A stretch of 64,000 nucleotides of DNA from Anaspis maculata (GCA_949128115.1 OX421963.1:58585306-58649305), one strand, 5' to 3'; counted from the first letter of the stretch, positions 22,875-36,392 are shown. Numbers and translations: made by a program. Notes: generated by a model not told the origin, from the sequence alone.

Positions 22875-24541
22875 TTAGGCCTGTTCGTCCCGAATAGGCT
22901 CATCGTTACTTCCGGAGTAACGTGCAAGGCGATCAAGGTGGACAACTTTCATCTTGGCTCTCGGGGCCCGCTGGATTCTGTACACGACGTCATTGATCTT
23001 CTTGACTACCGTGTACGGTCTTTCCCACGACGGATGTAACTTCGGAGACCTTCCCTTCTTGCGTTGAGGATTGTACAGCCAGACCAGGTCACCAGTCTGA
23101 AATCCCGTGGAGTTCGCCTTCAAGTCGTAACGGGTCTTCATTCGGTCGGTCGCGATTCGAATCCGGTTTCGAACCAACTCGTGGATGTCACACATTCTTT
23201 GCCTCAGGTCGTCGACGTATTCGGGGATGTCTTTAGGATCATTCTCCGGCGTGCCAAATTGCAAATCACAGGGGAGGCGAGCTCTCGGCCAAAAAGAACA
23301 CGTGCTGGTGTTTCCCCTGTGGTGTCGCGAATGGCAGCGCGATACGCCATCAAGAAAATCGGCAGATGACGATCCCAGTCTCGCTGATGCTCGTCGACGA
23401 CCTTTGACAGGTGCTGCTCCATCGTCAGGTTGAACCGTTCAACCATTCCGTCGGACCGTGGGTGAAGGAGCGTCGTCCTGGTCTTCTGTATTCCGAGTAG
23501 AGTACAGATACCTTGGAACACGTTGGACTCGAAGTTTCGTCCCTGGTCTGAGTGTAGCTCCAGAGGTACTCCGAAGCGGCTAATCAGACTGTCTACTAGC
23601 ACTGTTGCCACCGTAGAAGCCTCTTGGTTGGGTAGGGCGTACGCTTCCAGCCACTTGCTGAAGTAGTCCATGGCAATCAGAATGTATTTGTTACCATCTT
23701 CCGTTGTCGGGAACAAGCCAGCCACATCGATCGCGATGCGTTCAAAAGGCGCTCCAACATTGTAAGTCTTCAGCTCCCCTCGGCTGCGAGTTCTTGGTCC
23801 TTTGCTGGCCGCACAAACCTCGCACTGGCGACACCATGTTTCCACGTCGTTCCGGCAGTTCACCCAGTAGAACCGCTCGCGCACCTTGGCCAACGTTTTG
23901 TTCACACCAAGGTGCCCTCCAGTGACGCCATCGTACATCTCCTTCAGGACCTCTCTCACTCTCTTCTTGGGAAGCACCAGTTGAACCATCTCCTTCTTCC
24001 CATCAGGACTCTCCCAGACTCTCTTCAGCAACCCGTTCTCTATTTTCAGAGAATTCCACTGAGCCCAAAGAGCCTTGAATTCGGGCCCTTCATCAGAAAT
24101 CTCGGCCCATTCCGGTCTATCCTGGCCAAGTTCCTTTGTTTCAGCAAGCGTACCGATGGCTGAGTCCTCACGCTGCTCCTTCTTGAGCTCAGCCGTAGTC
24201 CAATTTCTCTGAGTTTCGACAACGATTGCCTTGATTTCGACGTTCCCATTCTGCTGGTCTACCCTCTTGCAGTGCTTACAGTCCTCGTTGCATGGTCTTC
24301 GAGAAAGAGCATCCGCGTTGCCATGACTTCTTCCAGGGCGGTGTTGGACCTTGAAGTCATATTGTTGCAGTTTCTCGATCCACCGTGCCAACTGTCCTTC
24401 GGGATTCTTCAAGTCTTCTTTTTCTTCCAGACGTTTCTTTTCCTGTTTTTGCAAAATATTCTTTTGCTCCTGCATCATCCCCATGATGCTCGCCAAAGCG
24501 TCTTCGATTCCTGTCTTCGACATGCTTCTCGTCTCCGGCAT
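22875..24541 (-). pseudogene. Fused gag start / RNase H end / integrase of gypsy-type pol
   Basis: The frame from 24541 starts with about 50 residues of gag-like coiled sequence (MPETRSMSKTGIEDALASIM). It jumps in frame to the RNase H tail (FKVQHRPGRSHGNADALSRR), then integrase. The zinc-binding region has H and C-x2-C (GGHLGVNKT, CRQCEVC), but Tyr stands where the first His is expected (MYDGV). The catalytic triad is present (AIDVAG, HSDQGRNF, GMVERFN). At about 23204-23264 the frame shifts, and the rest (GPY/F-type module, LVWLYNP, SWERPYTVV) continues in another frame to a TAA in the polypurine tract. An internal deletion has removed most of gag, the protease and RT. It is a broken copy. 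Confidence 0.92.
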
Positions 24542-24595
24542 TTATTAAATTACGAATGTTCCGAACGTCCTGTAGTCGCAGGCCCAATTACTCTC

Positions 24596-27500
24596 AATGG
24601 GGTACTTGCCAATGGAATAGATTTAGCTGGAAATACTTTTGATTGCTAGTATGAGTGATAAGGGGACTCTACTGAGAATTTCACAAAAATCCCGTCGTTT
24701 TCTACAAAAAAAAACGAATTTGAAAAATCCTCCTAAAAGCTTCGCGCCAGGACAGGGATTTTGAGTGGGGTTGGTCTGACTGTGTGACAATGAAATAATC
24801 AAGAATGTCAGGGATGTCACTGTGACACTGTCATTTTGAACATGCTATCGCAAAACCGGTTTCCAATCGAATTCTCTTACCATGAGCATTTAGACAATAA
24901 AGTCGAACAAGGTTTCGAAGAAACTGACTCCAGAAACCTCTTATAACACTGTCTCAGTCGAGATAATTTATTTCGAGGGGAAAATCTGGAGGATCACCAA
25001 TAGCACAGAAATAAGAGGCTGAAAATGAACAGTGAGCTTTTATAGGTTCATCATTAGCATACAATTCCGGATAGGTAATACTCTAGAGCTACAAGAGATC
25101 CATGTGGGGAGGACGCGATGGATCTCCAAATAAAATGTGGGAAGCAGGAACACTGATGTCCGAAATGAAGCCGAGGGTCAGCCAGGTCAGAGCACGGGTG
25201 ACAAACATGCGAAAGGCTTTTAGGTGGACAGCACTGAAGAGTAAAGAAAGAGACTAGTTAGGTTGAACAAGGAATGAACAAAACGAGTAGGTACTTACCG
25301 CGTAGATCAAAGCCTCGATCAAAGCAGTCAAAGGCAAAAAAAAGGGCACAGGAAGAAATTACGGTCGGCGCGGCGGTTTGACGTTGTCAGTCAGACTCAG
25401 ATCCAGGGGTGGTCAAGTCAGATTGTTAGAGCCGTGCCAGTTAGACAGAGAGCAAAGAGACGAAGACGAAGTAATTTTGCTAGATGCAAATAAAAGATGG
25501 CGCCAGTATATGCAGCGTTTTGCAGCGATCTCCAACTATTCAAATACAAAATCAAAGCAGTCTCATGTCACGAACGAGGATGACAAGTTTCAAACGTTTT
25601 TAAAACGGTGGTTCCGAGTGTGGTTTTCCTTCGAAATCGATAGAAGGTGAATGGAAATGGACAATAATGGATGCTACATCGGTGCAAAACAGTATCACAG
25701 AAGGTATGCTGATGAATTAAAAATTCCATGAACTTCTGAGCGAACTCCTACAAACGGTCCAAGTTTCATATTGCGAATGTTACAGATGTTTCAACCACGG
25801 AAAAGAACTAGGACTGCGAATACCTTCTTGTGATGTTCCTGGATGCAATTCAAAGAATAAAGACCTCTAGGTACCCCGAGAATCCCGAGATCTATCCCAA
25901 CTTCCAACTCCCCATCCCAGAACAAATATTCGCAGCAGCTCTTGAAACGGAAATCAACAAGTACGAGCATATACAGAACTTTGAACATTTGAACATGCTT
26001 CCGACATGTCTGACAAAATAATTTTCAAATGGAGCGTTCTTTGCATGGAACACAAAGCCAGATGACTTCAAACTAGATGCACAAAAAATCATAGCTTTAA
26101 AGAAGAAGCAGTACATACCGGCTGCAGCTTACAGCACAGGTATTTCAAAATCATACCAAACATTTTGCGATCAACTCTAGGTACTCAAATGCTGTATTTT
26201 TGGAATTTCAGAAAACCCTTGAAGGAGACCACTACGTTATTTTATGCCCCCTTCGAATATTGAACGGCAAGAAGGCAAGGTCGTGACTCGTACTTCACCA
26301 TCACAAGAGTAGTGCAGCTCTAGGAAGATCTTCAGGAACAACAAAAAATGGTAGTGCATGCTGAAGCTACGGTATAGCTTCAACTTCAACAGCTGCTTTC
26401 TTCGCCTGTGAAATTGTCATCCCATACGGATACGGATCCAAATGAAGTTGTGCACTGAGCACTGAGCTGTTTTCTCATCTGTATATCAATCCCCACTTTC
26501 TGTCGTATTCGAGGTCCCATTTGAGTCAGGCTCTGCAATCTCCTTCTAATTTTAAATGACATAATCTAGCATTTTTGAGATTCGGCTGGACTGAATCGAA
26601 AAACTTGAGGATCATGGGCCTTATTCATAAAGCTACTCTACAACTTTATAATTTGCACTTTGCAAAAGCTTGAGGAGTTGTTAAGCAGTATTTTCGGAGC
26701 AATACCTTCGAATTTTGCCAAGTGTAAAGTAAAAAGTTGCCAAATAGCTTCATGAAATAGTTCCGGGCATTGAAATATTTTGGCGAAAGCAGTCAACTAA
26801 TACAACTAATCAAATGTAGAGATGACTGAATTTATAATAATCTCAAAATTCTTATTGTTTCTTCTGTTTCAACTCACCAGCATATATTTTAGATGGTTAG
26901 TTATTGTAGTATGTTTAGATGACGATAACTTTGAATTGTGAACAATCTGTGAATTCATTTGACTTGCTTTTGATATACCACCTTATCAAAATAATGTTTT
27001 AGTACTTAAATTTCCTTTTATTGCCATGTTAAACAACTGCAGTATAAATCCCTTAGAGGTGGAAGCTTGACTTCTTGCGGTCAATTGATAAAACAAAAAT
27101 AAAATTATGAATTACGTGAGCAGGTGCCTACCTACTCAGTATAGGTAGGTATATACCCAGGCAGCAATTTTATTTTGAATGTTCATTAGTATTGAGAACG
27201 TATATTGTAAAATTGTGACATTGCCTTATTTTCATTACTTATCTTACAGATATTATTTTCATAAAAATAAAAGCTGCTATGTTACACCTCATGACTTTAA
27301 ATTCTTAGGACATAAAAAGAAGCCAGCAATACAGCTTTATGAGGTGTATATTGATTAAATAGATATTAACCTAACCACTCAACTATGTAATGTAGTACCA
27401 TATTCAAACAACAGTTTTTTTTCCCAACAGGTACCTCAGATAAAACTATTTTTGTGAGACACAAAAGTTTTAAAGTAAAAGGACCGTTGGGAAAAATTTG

Positions 27501-27973
27501 TTCGCTTCACTTACATGTATATTATTGTTGAAATTCAACGTGGGCAAAAACTTAGTGGTTAGTTTGATCTCTTTTTAGTCTCTACATTTCGTGAAAGGAA
27601 AAATTTCGGATTCAGCAATAGGCTATTTCAAATTTCCCGCCTGTGATAGTTCCTGGATGCAAATAAGAGATGGCGCTTTGTAGGAACAGCGTAAACCCGG
27701 TAACTTGGCTTTCTATAATGAGGCTCTTCGCTGCTCAGATCTTGTTGTTTGAAAACGGCACCTTGGCGACGTTATATCATTGCCAACCCAACGAGGAAAA
27801 AGAGTCCTTCTATGTTCTATATCTAATATATTTGTGACGTCACAAATATATTTTTAAAACACGCATTGCGGTCGCAATTTTGGGAATTTAGGAAAAAGAA
27901 AAAATACGGGTACATTATTTTTCACCATACTATCGATTAAGCCAATAAAAAAAAATTAGGCAAGTACCCCATT
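24596..27973. mobile_element. 3.4-kb DNA transposon, class unassigned, decayed
   Basis: Inverted ends AATGGGGTACTTGCC (24596-24610) and GGCAAGTACCCCATT (27959-27973) bound this segment. A 614-bp relative at 47620-48233 shares about 145 bp next to one end (including TTTGTGACGTCACAAATATA) and about 45 bp next to the other. This shows it is a separate element inserted in the retrotransposon leader, with AT on both sides. A stretch at 25800-26160 looks like decayed coding sequence: PSCDVPGCNSKNK, weakly THAP-like, then a frame with one internal stop running from RYPENPEIYPNFQLPIPEQI to KKKQYIPAAAYSTG. I cannot name its transposase family. Confidence 0.65.
26613..26766. repeat. Possible small MITE within the 3.4-kb element
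   Basis: GGGCCTTATTCATAAAGCTA and, inverted, TAGCTTCATGAAATAGTTCC lie 115 bp apart. Only the outer 20 bases pair and no target duplication is clear. Confidence 0.3.
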
Positions 27974-27993
27974 ATCCCACTTCTGACACCAAA

Positions 27994-28516
27994 TGTTACG
28001 ATATCTCGCGTACGGGTACGAATATAATTGAGACTATCGTTTTAAAACACACACTGTTTATTTCTGCGTACTACAATGAATATACGCCAACAATTATCTA
28101 TTTGGAATTATATCGCAGGTACTTCGCTTGTTTTGCACTCGTTACCACTTCGCATTCCAATTTAATACTGCCGCGAGCTGCCAGCTGATGCTTTATATGA
28201 GGCCTCCGAATAGTGTTCCCGAACTTTATGTCTACTTCCAGCAAATTCCATAGAGGTCCGGCATATGCGGTTTCTAGACCATTCCTGAATAATCATACAC
28301 ATTACCCGTATAATTCTGCTGGGTTGAGGAACGGCGCCTCCGCCAAAATGGACAAATGTGCCCTAATCAGGCATTCGAGTCTCCATTCAGTTTCACATAC
28401 ACGAACGCTCTGGAATGCACCAGATCGCTCCAGACTTCTACACTGCGATCTAATGGATGGAAGAATCCAGAAAGATCTAGTGTTTACCAATATGTACGGG
28501 ATCGCCGCTTGTAACA
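27994..28516 (-). repeat. 5' LTR of the gypsy-type element
   Basis: Uninterrupted 523-bp LTR. In coding orientation it runs TGTTACAAGCGGCGATCCCG to ATATCGTAACA, followed directly by the primer-binding site. A diverged solo LTR of the same lineage lies at 45646-46075. Confidence 0.92.
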
Positions 28517-28520
28517 ATAT

Positions 28521-29684
28521 TCAAAAAATGGCGCTTGAAGAACTTTAGGTCTTTAGACAATATCTTCAATTCAATTGATCCAAAAGTGGAACGCTTATAT
28601 GCGGATGGAAGCTCACTCAATTCTCTATACAACTTGATATTTTTAGCGCATTTTCATAGGAAATACGCTCTTAGCTGCGCTTTGATGTCCATCCGTCTGT
28701 CCGTCTTGTAGTTGAACTCCTCCTAAACGAAAAGTCGTAGCGGTATCGGGTTTTTTGCAAATTAATGCTGATTGTCTGTGGATGGGAAGAGGCACAAAAA
28801 ATATTTGGTTGGACCGAACGATTACAAGAAAAAAATTAAAATGTCTAAAAAGTCGGTATTCAACGCTACCTACGGTGTAGACTTCTACATGAAGGAATCT
28901 TGCGAACCGTTCTAGATACATGCTTACATGCAGCGAACGAAATATGCACGAAGTAATGGAGACATTTTTAGTGGAAGAATCATTTCGATTCCTTTATTGC
29001 AATAGAAGGTATAATTTTTTTAAGAAACGGCTTCGCCCCGCGATTTTACATTTTTTGGTATTTAACGCTACAGTGTGAACTTCTACTCGAGGAATCTTGT
29101 GAACCGTTCTAGATACATGCATACATCAAGCGAATGAAAGATGCAAAAAGAAATGGATAAATTTTTAGTGAGAAAATCAACCTGATTGATTCATTCTCAA
29201 GAAAAATATTTCTATTCATATGCGGAGTCTATCCTTTATGCACTTATATGCGGATGCGATTTTCAAGTCGCGGTGCTGCGGTTCATCAAGCTTCTGGCTC
29301 CGTGCTTGTGATCGATATAGGACATTTTCTAGTTTTGGTTGATGTCATTCTGTTGTTTTCATTTATTATTGACTACTCGTGTTTTCATGAAGATTGATGA
29401 TTTCTTGTGGTGCTTTTGGGACAACCTGTTTACAGGTAACAGTAAACAGTGTACTCATCTGCACTCTGAAAATGCGCTCATGAGATTCACTCCCGTGAGG
29501 ACTTTGCTGCTTGTTTACCTGTCTATGTACGACTTAATGTAAATGTCTTGGCTGTGGCCTCCAGAACTTTCGGAAGCATAGACAATAGACATGCCGCAAT
29601 AATCAGCATGCCAAGTAGGTACCACAATCATGTGGTGGTCAAATCACCAACAAAGTGACGAAGCTATTGCCTCGGCAGGCCATT
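28521..29684. repeat. Two diverged direct repeats, no gene seen
   Basis: The block GAACTTCTAC..GAGGAATCTTG.GAACCGTTCTAGATACATGC begins near 29066 and also near 28872 in the same orientation. The order then continues GCGAA.GAAA.ATGC, ATTTTTAGTG, ATTCATT or ATTCCTT in each, a period of about 200 bp. The sequence up to 29684 holds nothing I can name. Confidence 0.6.
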
Positions 29685-30032
29685 AAGGACGGCATTTCCT
29701 AGCATAAAAAATGGCTGAAAGACTGCGGATAAGCAGCAGAGCGAAAGAGAAACAGAGATTCTTGTGGCGTGAGTTTCTGCCAAATCTGAGCAGCTAAAAA
29801 TGTAAGAAAAAAAGAGTCATTCAAATCTGGGCTGGCAAGAGAACAAGAGACTTTTTTCGAAAAAAAGATGAAAAATTTAGAAATTTTTTTATTGAGCTTT
29901 TCGAATCTTGAAATTTTTAAATACTTGATAATTTTCATCCTAGATTTTAGATTACTCTGCTTTTCTTCAAGTATCTTCACTGATTCTCATGAAACTCACG
30001 TTTAAAGAAAAACACTAGGAAATGCCGTCCTT
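29685..30032. mobile_element. 348-bp MITE
   Basis: It starts AAGGACGGCATTTCCTAG and ends with the exact complement CTAGGAAATGCCGTCCTT. The interior is AT-rich; the minus-strand open frame at 29699-29980 is incidental. Confidence 0.75.
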
Positions 30033-32974
30033 GAGCACGGATCCACCGTGAAGGGGTAGAGCGGACTGCGACTTCACCGAGTGGTCAGACTATGATACCT
30101 ACGCACTGGTGAGCCTCCAAGAAGGATGAAACACGTGTTCATGTAATTCTGGTCCGATGTTGTGGTTTGTGGTAGTCGGGTCGGAGAACCTTGTTACATT
30201 AGAATTGCTGATTCGCTATACTGTATATGGCCCTAGGAGGTGCATCAATTTACGTGTTTGTTTTTCCTTCCATTAATCTTGTATAGAATGAAAGGATAAA
30301 GACAGAACTAGCTTTATGCTTTGTAGGGGCTTCGCCCTTGGCATCACACCTGTAGAACTTGAGGGAATCTTTGGCCAAAACCAGGACGCTGTATAGAGAA
30401 TGGTTGCAGTCTTATAATATGGGCTATTGGCTAATAGTACAATCCCTGTTGAGATTAGAGCTCACGTCTACCACTTCCATTATTTTTGCTTCAAAATTAA
30501 AAGGTTTATGATGGTGGATTTATAGTGGAAGTCGGGGTCCAAGCAAAAAGGTGCATATGATGCGTGCATACGCAATTAAAAAGAAAGTGAATCGAAGAAA
30601 TTTCGAAAAGACAACATGAAAACGCGCCACGAGGAAAATATATGTACCGAGTAGGCACCTATAAGTACAAAACATAGAAAGTAGAGTAGGTACCTCTACC
30701 TCATATAAATACGAGTATGATACACAAGATTCGTGCTAAGATAAACAACGTCCAACTGAGCGAATAGCGAGTAAGTACCTACCACATTTCCAAACTAGGA
30801 TGAAACTTGGCATCTCACAAAGGTGATTAGTCATCCTCTATGCATTTATTCCAATTTCTTCAAGCTGGGAATAACCAGCTGAGAGCGAAAGTCCTACTAA
30901 CTCTGCATTTCTTTAGTTCGGCCCAAGTCAAGGTCCCGCGCACGTTTTACAACTCCGCAAATGCACCTCAGCGCGCGCTTTTAATAGCTATCACTGACGA
31001 AAGCAAAGCATTTTCGTTGTAATCGCCACCATCAATCATTTCTCCTTCGAACATTATACCAACTTGACGCCCCATTATCCGCCGATTATGATTGTTGTAT
31101 TGGTAAATATGGTTTTACTGCTCTTGCATTTCATGGCTTTATAGGAATCTCTTCGGCGTGTAGGTATAATACCTACAACCTACAATGGAAAGTAATGTTT
31201 TGGCTTTTTTTGCAGTTCGAGGAGGGAGTTTCGTAATGAGATCAAAGAATTTTCGATCTTTTAGAATGCAATTGCTAAGGGGCATAGCGTTACGTATTAC
31301 GCGACTTCCTATGCGCTATGGTACAGGGTATAGGTATGCAAAGCAGGAGAGACGTCTGCTATGGATGCAGTGAAGGTGCACAAACTGCATTGTCTAGACT
31401 GCAATAAATAACATGAGCTGGTTTACTGGGAAAAGTTTTTTCACTGCTCCTGCTGAATGGGGCAATTAATTGTGGAGACTCCAATGATGGGTTCCACGCA
31501 TGCTATTTTAGAGTTCCTATCTAGAGTCACAGCAATATATTTATTTGGATTTCCTATAAAGTTCCATATTATGCTGCAGGGATTATGCAATTAATGGTCG
31601 CAGGTATATGCGTGTTCCAAGTGATATGTGTAGATCAAACAGAGCAGAACATTCCTCCGAGTCAGGCAGTCAAAGCTTCAATCAGAGATATTAAAGCTAA
31701 GCTCTGTAAAATAATTGGCGCGTGTGTGTAATATGAATATGAAAGTGAAATTCGGAATTTCGTCGCCAATACATTTCGTCAACGCTGCCGAACAATGCTC
31801 GATAATTTGTAATTATTTGAGCCGCATGATGGGAACAGCTAAAAAGGTAACTTCACCTGAGATTGATCAAATTCACGCCGATACAAAACGTTCCGACCAA
31901 CAGCGTCCCTATTTTCTGTCAACTTTTCTTCATCAGAATCCTGCGCTTGTCAGCAAGGCACACAACCGAACCATGTCATCTAAAAGTCCCGAACTGGAGA
32001 GTTTCCGATTCGTTTTAACCCATTTTTGTCAGAAGCTAGTAGCCCGGGTCTTCACGAAAACCACACGCATGTTGTGGTTTTGGATGAAAAGCTAGACTTG
32101 AAGTGAATTACCAATAGACATCAACGTGAAACGACAAAGGCAAGGCACAAAATGAGCCACAAAATAAAAAACCAGAAATGCATGCATGCCAAGCTGATGC
32201 TCTCGATTTCAAGCTTGATATTTTTTTCATTTTCTTTGCCAGTCAGAGTCCTTTTGGTTGCTTGCTGACGGCTTGGTCCAACCGGTCTAACTCTATTCAA
32301 GAGAGTGATCGTGGTAATTTTTGGTTGTTGTGTTCGCGGTGAAAATACTGTGGTTAATATACCTCGTGTCCCGCTCTGATCTGTAAAAAGAAAATGAGGC
32401 AACTTTCAGGCACGAGCTGCAAATTTAACGTATATACCCATACCGTATGGTTGCACAGAACAGCCTTCGTTTGTATACACGCCTGTAACTACACAATAAT
32501 TTACTCTGATATCCTGAAGCAATATCATAAGAAAAGAGCACCCCACACTAGAAGTAGAAAAAACAGCTTGTATCAAAGTAATTAGGTACCGTGAGTGACA
32601 TCCGAACGGTTCGTGGAGCAAATTCAATGTCTCGGTGTTGTCACAAGAGGGGCAAAGATATTGCTCAGCTGGTGTAATGAGCATAATGAGACATTACAAA
32701 ACGGATCGTGCAAATTTCAGATCACGTTTCCACACAGAAACCCAATTTGTCAGCGTTCATGGTTCCAATGGATATAAAGAACAATACGGTTTGCAAACTT
32801 GGGGACTTGCAAAATGGACCAGGCTGTGCAACCCAGGAAAGGTAAATATTTGACTTTGATGTTAGGTCAGTAATGGAGTTTAAAGTTGAGCTCGAACTGA
32901 GTAACTGAGCCTTATTTTAAGCTTAAAACAAAGCCAATTTGGAAAATCTGTTGTGGCACCACAATACTTTCCCA
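30033..32974. other. No convincing gene
   Basis: Open frames at 30840-31022, 31185-31373, 31715-32095 and 32121-32402 show no recognised domain, promoter or splice partner. The patch at 30900-31010 is slightly richer in GC and could be an isolated exon, but nothing fixes a frame. No clear repeats were found. Confidence 0.35.
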
Positions 32975-34018
32975 ACTAAACTGCTGGACAACGAAGTTGT
33001 CGGTATCGGAAAAATGGTTCGACTTTGCAGACCAATAACTTCCGATTGCCGGATGTGATTCCCATTTTGTTTGTTGTGTTAATTAGCCTCACGTTTCCGT
33101 AACCTATCCTGTAAAGGTGAACGATAGAAACTCCATGTAAAATTTCTACAGGGTGATACGCAGAACGCTGCAAAATTGCACCGACTTCATCGTACCACCA
33201 TTTGTCAAACATTTTTTTTATGTATTCTAATACAAAATCATGAAGTGTAGTGTATAATCTCGAAACGGTTTTGAATTAAACCAGATTGGAAATCTAACAT
33301 TGAAGATATAAATTTTTATGCTGAATGTTACAGATCTGCCCTGTGGCACGCGATATTAAATCACTTTTGACGAATGGATGTTGACACTGAGCAAGATTGT
33401 TCGTACAACAGTCCAGGACAGTTTTACTCTCAACACAACCCGAATATTTGGTCTGGGGCCAAGCAGGGGGCACTTTCTTGAGTTGTTGTCACTGCCTGTT
33501 TTTCGTACGTTGAATTTAGTCAAAATTTCATCAGAATTTTAGATGTGAAACATGTTCTATTTGCAAGTTTAAGCCCCTGAACATGGTAATGATGTGGAAC
33601 TCCAGTTTCCGAGTGAAGCAAAGTCCCCCCGCCCGGACGTTATACTTTTTGTGCTTGTGATATGCCTGAGTTTCGTGAATCTGCAACATTCAACATAAAA
33701 ATTTATATCCTGAATGTTCGACGTCCTATCTGGGTAATTTTAATACCGATTCGAGATAAGACACCACACTTCATGATTTTTGTATTAGAATATTGAAATT
33801 ATATATTTTTGAAAAATGGATTGCAACTTTGCACCACTTTACGTATCAACTTGTAGAAAATTTACATGAAGTTTGTCAACATTCATTATTATATGTATGA
33901 TGGGTTACGGAAAAATTGAGCTAATTAATCCAATAAACAAAATGGAGATCGCAATCGGCAAGCCGGAGATATTGACCTCCAAATTCAAACCATTTTTCCG
34001 ATACCCAGCAGTTTAGTA
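32975..34018. repeat. 1-kb foldback element
   Basis: It begins CTAAACTGCTGG and ends CCAGCAGTTTAG. Arms of about 350 bp match with divergence, for example CAAAATCATGAAGTGTAGTG near 33234 with its complement near 33765, and ATATAAATTTTTATGCTGAA near 33307 with its complement near 33700. No coding sequence is seen. Confidence 0.8.
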
Positions 34019-34224
34019 TCCAGGAACCTATGGAAATCCAACCCTTCGGGTGGGAAGTTGGAGTTTGAGGATGAGATCAAAATAAATTTGCAGTATATTC
34101 ATAATAATTTGACAAGAAATGGAAAAAAAAATTGCAGAAGAAGGCTTCATTTCAAGCTCCATCATTCAAGACCGGCCGCGATATGCCGTGCCAGTTTTGC
34201 ATTTTACACTGGTGACCGGTGAAC

Positions 34225-35000
34225 TCTCGGAAAATTGTGGAAAAACCTATTTTTTCTCCAAAAATACTTCAATTTTCGCTCCAACTAATATTTGCAGTAT
34301 GTCTGCACTTGAATGATTTGTAGGGCTTACTGCAGATCGAAGTTTGCACTGCAGTTTTTTTTTTAATTCACGGAATGTGAAGTCCCATTTTGAAAAAAAT
34401 CGCCATTGAAAGAACCGAAACCGTGTCCGCATACGAGAACGAGCCTACAGGACGCCCAATGCAATTTTCTTTTGATATCACTTCGAATTTTCAGAAAGAA
34501 GTCAATCCCACAGGAGGAAAGGACGTCTAAGTTGAGTCCTGCACCAAACGCTGGTCGTCCTGGTCAAACCCGGGGGGGGGGGTCGGGAAAGTAGAAAAGG
34601 TGAAAATCAGTTCACGGTGTGAAAAGAAAGAAACTTGCAGGGTCCCAAAACTCGAGAATAGTTTGTCCACGGATTTCGAAGATTTTTAAAAATTTATTCA
34701 ATCTTCTATTCAACTTTTACTAGCAGCAACTTTACTACAACAAAAAGTAATATTTGGTGGTGCTTATCACAGGTCAAAGTTTGCGTTGTAGTTTTTCGAA
34801 TCCATGGAATTTGCATATAGTGAAAAATAATAAATCGTCGGAAAACCAAAACCGTGTCGCATTTAAGAATGAGCCTATGCGACGCCCAATACAATCTACT
34901 TTCAATATCAGTTAGAATTAGTCTAGAAAACGTCAATTATTCCCTAACAGGAAATGTCGCCCGAGGTAATTTCAGCACAGAGTCGAAATTCCCGGCCAAA
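34225..35000 (+). repeat. Diverged tandem duplication, period about 0.45 kb
   Basis: The order GAAACCGTGTCCGCAT, GAACGAGCCTA..GACGCCCAAT, TTT.ATATCA, CCCGG.CAAACCCG occurs at about 34418-34570. It occurs again at about 34848-34995 in the same orientation. Preceding blocks (AAGTTTGC..TGCAGTTTTT) are shared too. A poly-G run of 10 lies at about 34570. No coding sequence is supported. Confidence 0.6.
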
Positions 35001-36392
35001 ACCCGCGCGAACAGCTGTCCCAAGTAGTATCAACCAGGGAAAATACTGAAAATTGTAAGTGGTGTCCAAATGAGTAATGGGGAGAACTCCAACTGCAGAT
35101 TAATTTTGGCTTTTCGTGGTGCTGCTTCCTGTTGAATTTGGTTCTAATCCACCCGGCAGTTTTTCAGTTTTGAATCGTCAACGTTTTCAAATTTGTCATT
35201 TCAATTTTTGACAGATGACAGATGGAGAAATACTTTCAACTGTTTTAAATACAGTTTTTCAAGGGCTTCTCTGATATAGGTTGTCTGATTTCTACTTGAC
35301 TCGAGTGATCTGAATCGCGGATTGAATCGCAGCCCACTCGAATTACGTGTAGGTAATAATGTAGTATGTGTATCGTGTGATCAAATGAATTCTTATTTTG
35401 AGTAGGCTGTGGCCTGGTCAAACTCAGGGGTGCAAAGCTGCGTTCGGCTAGGCCACAGCCTACCTAAAATGAGAATTAATTTGATCACACGATATAATTA
35501 GCCAGGGTTGTGAGTTGCCAATGTGAATTATTCTGTAAGTAGGAATGTAATCGAAAACGGAACGCCAATAAGCGCAAGAATTTTGTGTTTGGTTGTCACA
35601 CAGCTTCCCATTAGGCCCAAAGTACATAGCATAAGTTAATCTAGGTAACTCAAACCAAGATTTAAACACAAACGCGTGTGGAAAAACCATTCGCGACAAC
35701 AAACCGATGAGTTAAAACCTCAAAATAAGACTTGGCAGTTTGACTTTGTATGACGACAAACTGAGTGACTTGAAAAAAAAACTAATGAAACCTTCAGAAA
35801 CATGTAATGACGGTCCAAAACCTGTTTCCTGGAGACCCACTGGAAAGTTATTCACATGACAACTATTAGCAGTCCAGCTTGATTAAGAGGTCGTGGGCCT
35901 GAGGCATCAGGCATAAGTCAAATGATATCGCAATCATGCGATTGGTCAAAATTTAAATGTGTCAATTGATGACTCCCACTGAAAGTTCGAATTCTGATTA
36001 ATCGCATAATGGCAATACCTATCATTCACTTGACATGAACGTCACCATCGCGTTGTGTCAGCTGACACAAATTGACAGAGCCTGATTAATACTGAGACTG
36101 ACTGATGTGACAAGTGATTTCTAGGAATTTTTACTTTAGGGGAACATTAAAACAAAATTCCAGGACCTGCGGTGTAGAAAATAGAAGCTGCTTATTGGAT
36201 AATAAGTATCAGTGGTATCATCATATCAAATATTAGTAAATCCCCTATACCATTGTTCCTATACTCAGGCGCGTTATCTGTACCTACTTGGAAATTATTA
36301 GGTACAATCAAATATAATTGAAAAATATTACTCAGTTTAATAGTAATCAGACGTTATTGAAGTAAAAATAGTAATAATACATTATAGAAACA
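35001..36392. other. Intergenic with one small palindromic MITE
   Basis: At 35371-35493, ATCGTGTGATCAAATGAATT..GAGTAGGCTGTGGCC is matched by its complement around a 30-bp loop, giving a near-perfect MITE of about 120 bp. The open frame at 35460-35702 has no support. The rest holds nothing I can name. Confidence 0.55.

Larger units (their letters stand above)
22095..28516 (-). mobile_element. Ty3/gypsy-type LTR retrotransposon, internally deleted
   Basis: Two LTRs of the same 523-bp core (22095-22863 with an inserted MITE; 27994-28516) bound the element. ATAT flanks both outer ends (22091-22094 and 28517-28520), a 4-bp target duplication. Coding is on the minus strand. A candidate primer-binding site, TGGTGTCAGAAGTGGGAT, follows the 5' LTR (27974-27991 on the minus strand). 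A purine tract AAGAGGGAGACAG (22864-22876) precedes the 3' LTR. Protease, reverse transcriptase and most of RNase H are gone. The remaining pol is frameshifted, and a 3.4-kb element lies between primer site and first ATG. The LTRs differ at roughly 3% of sites by eye, so insertion is not very recent. It cannot move on its own. Confidence 0.92.

Noticed and set aside
22403..28548. Similar open frames at 22.3-22.7 and 28.2-28.5 kb as a duplicated gene
   Set aside because: Both lie in the two LTRs of the gypsy-type element and show no codon-level constraint.
29685..30032. Lysine-rich minus frame as a gene
   Set aside because: It lies entirely inside a MITE with exact terminal inverted repeats.
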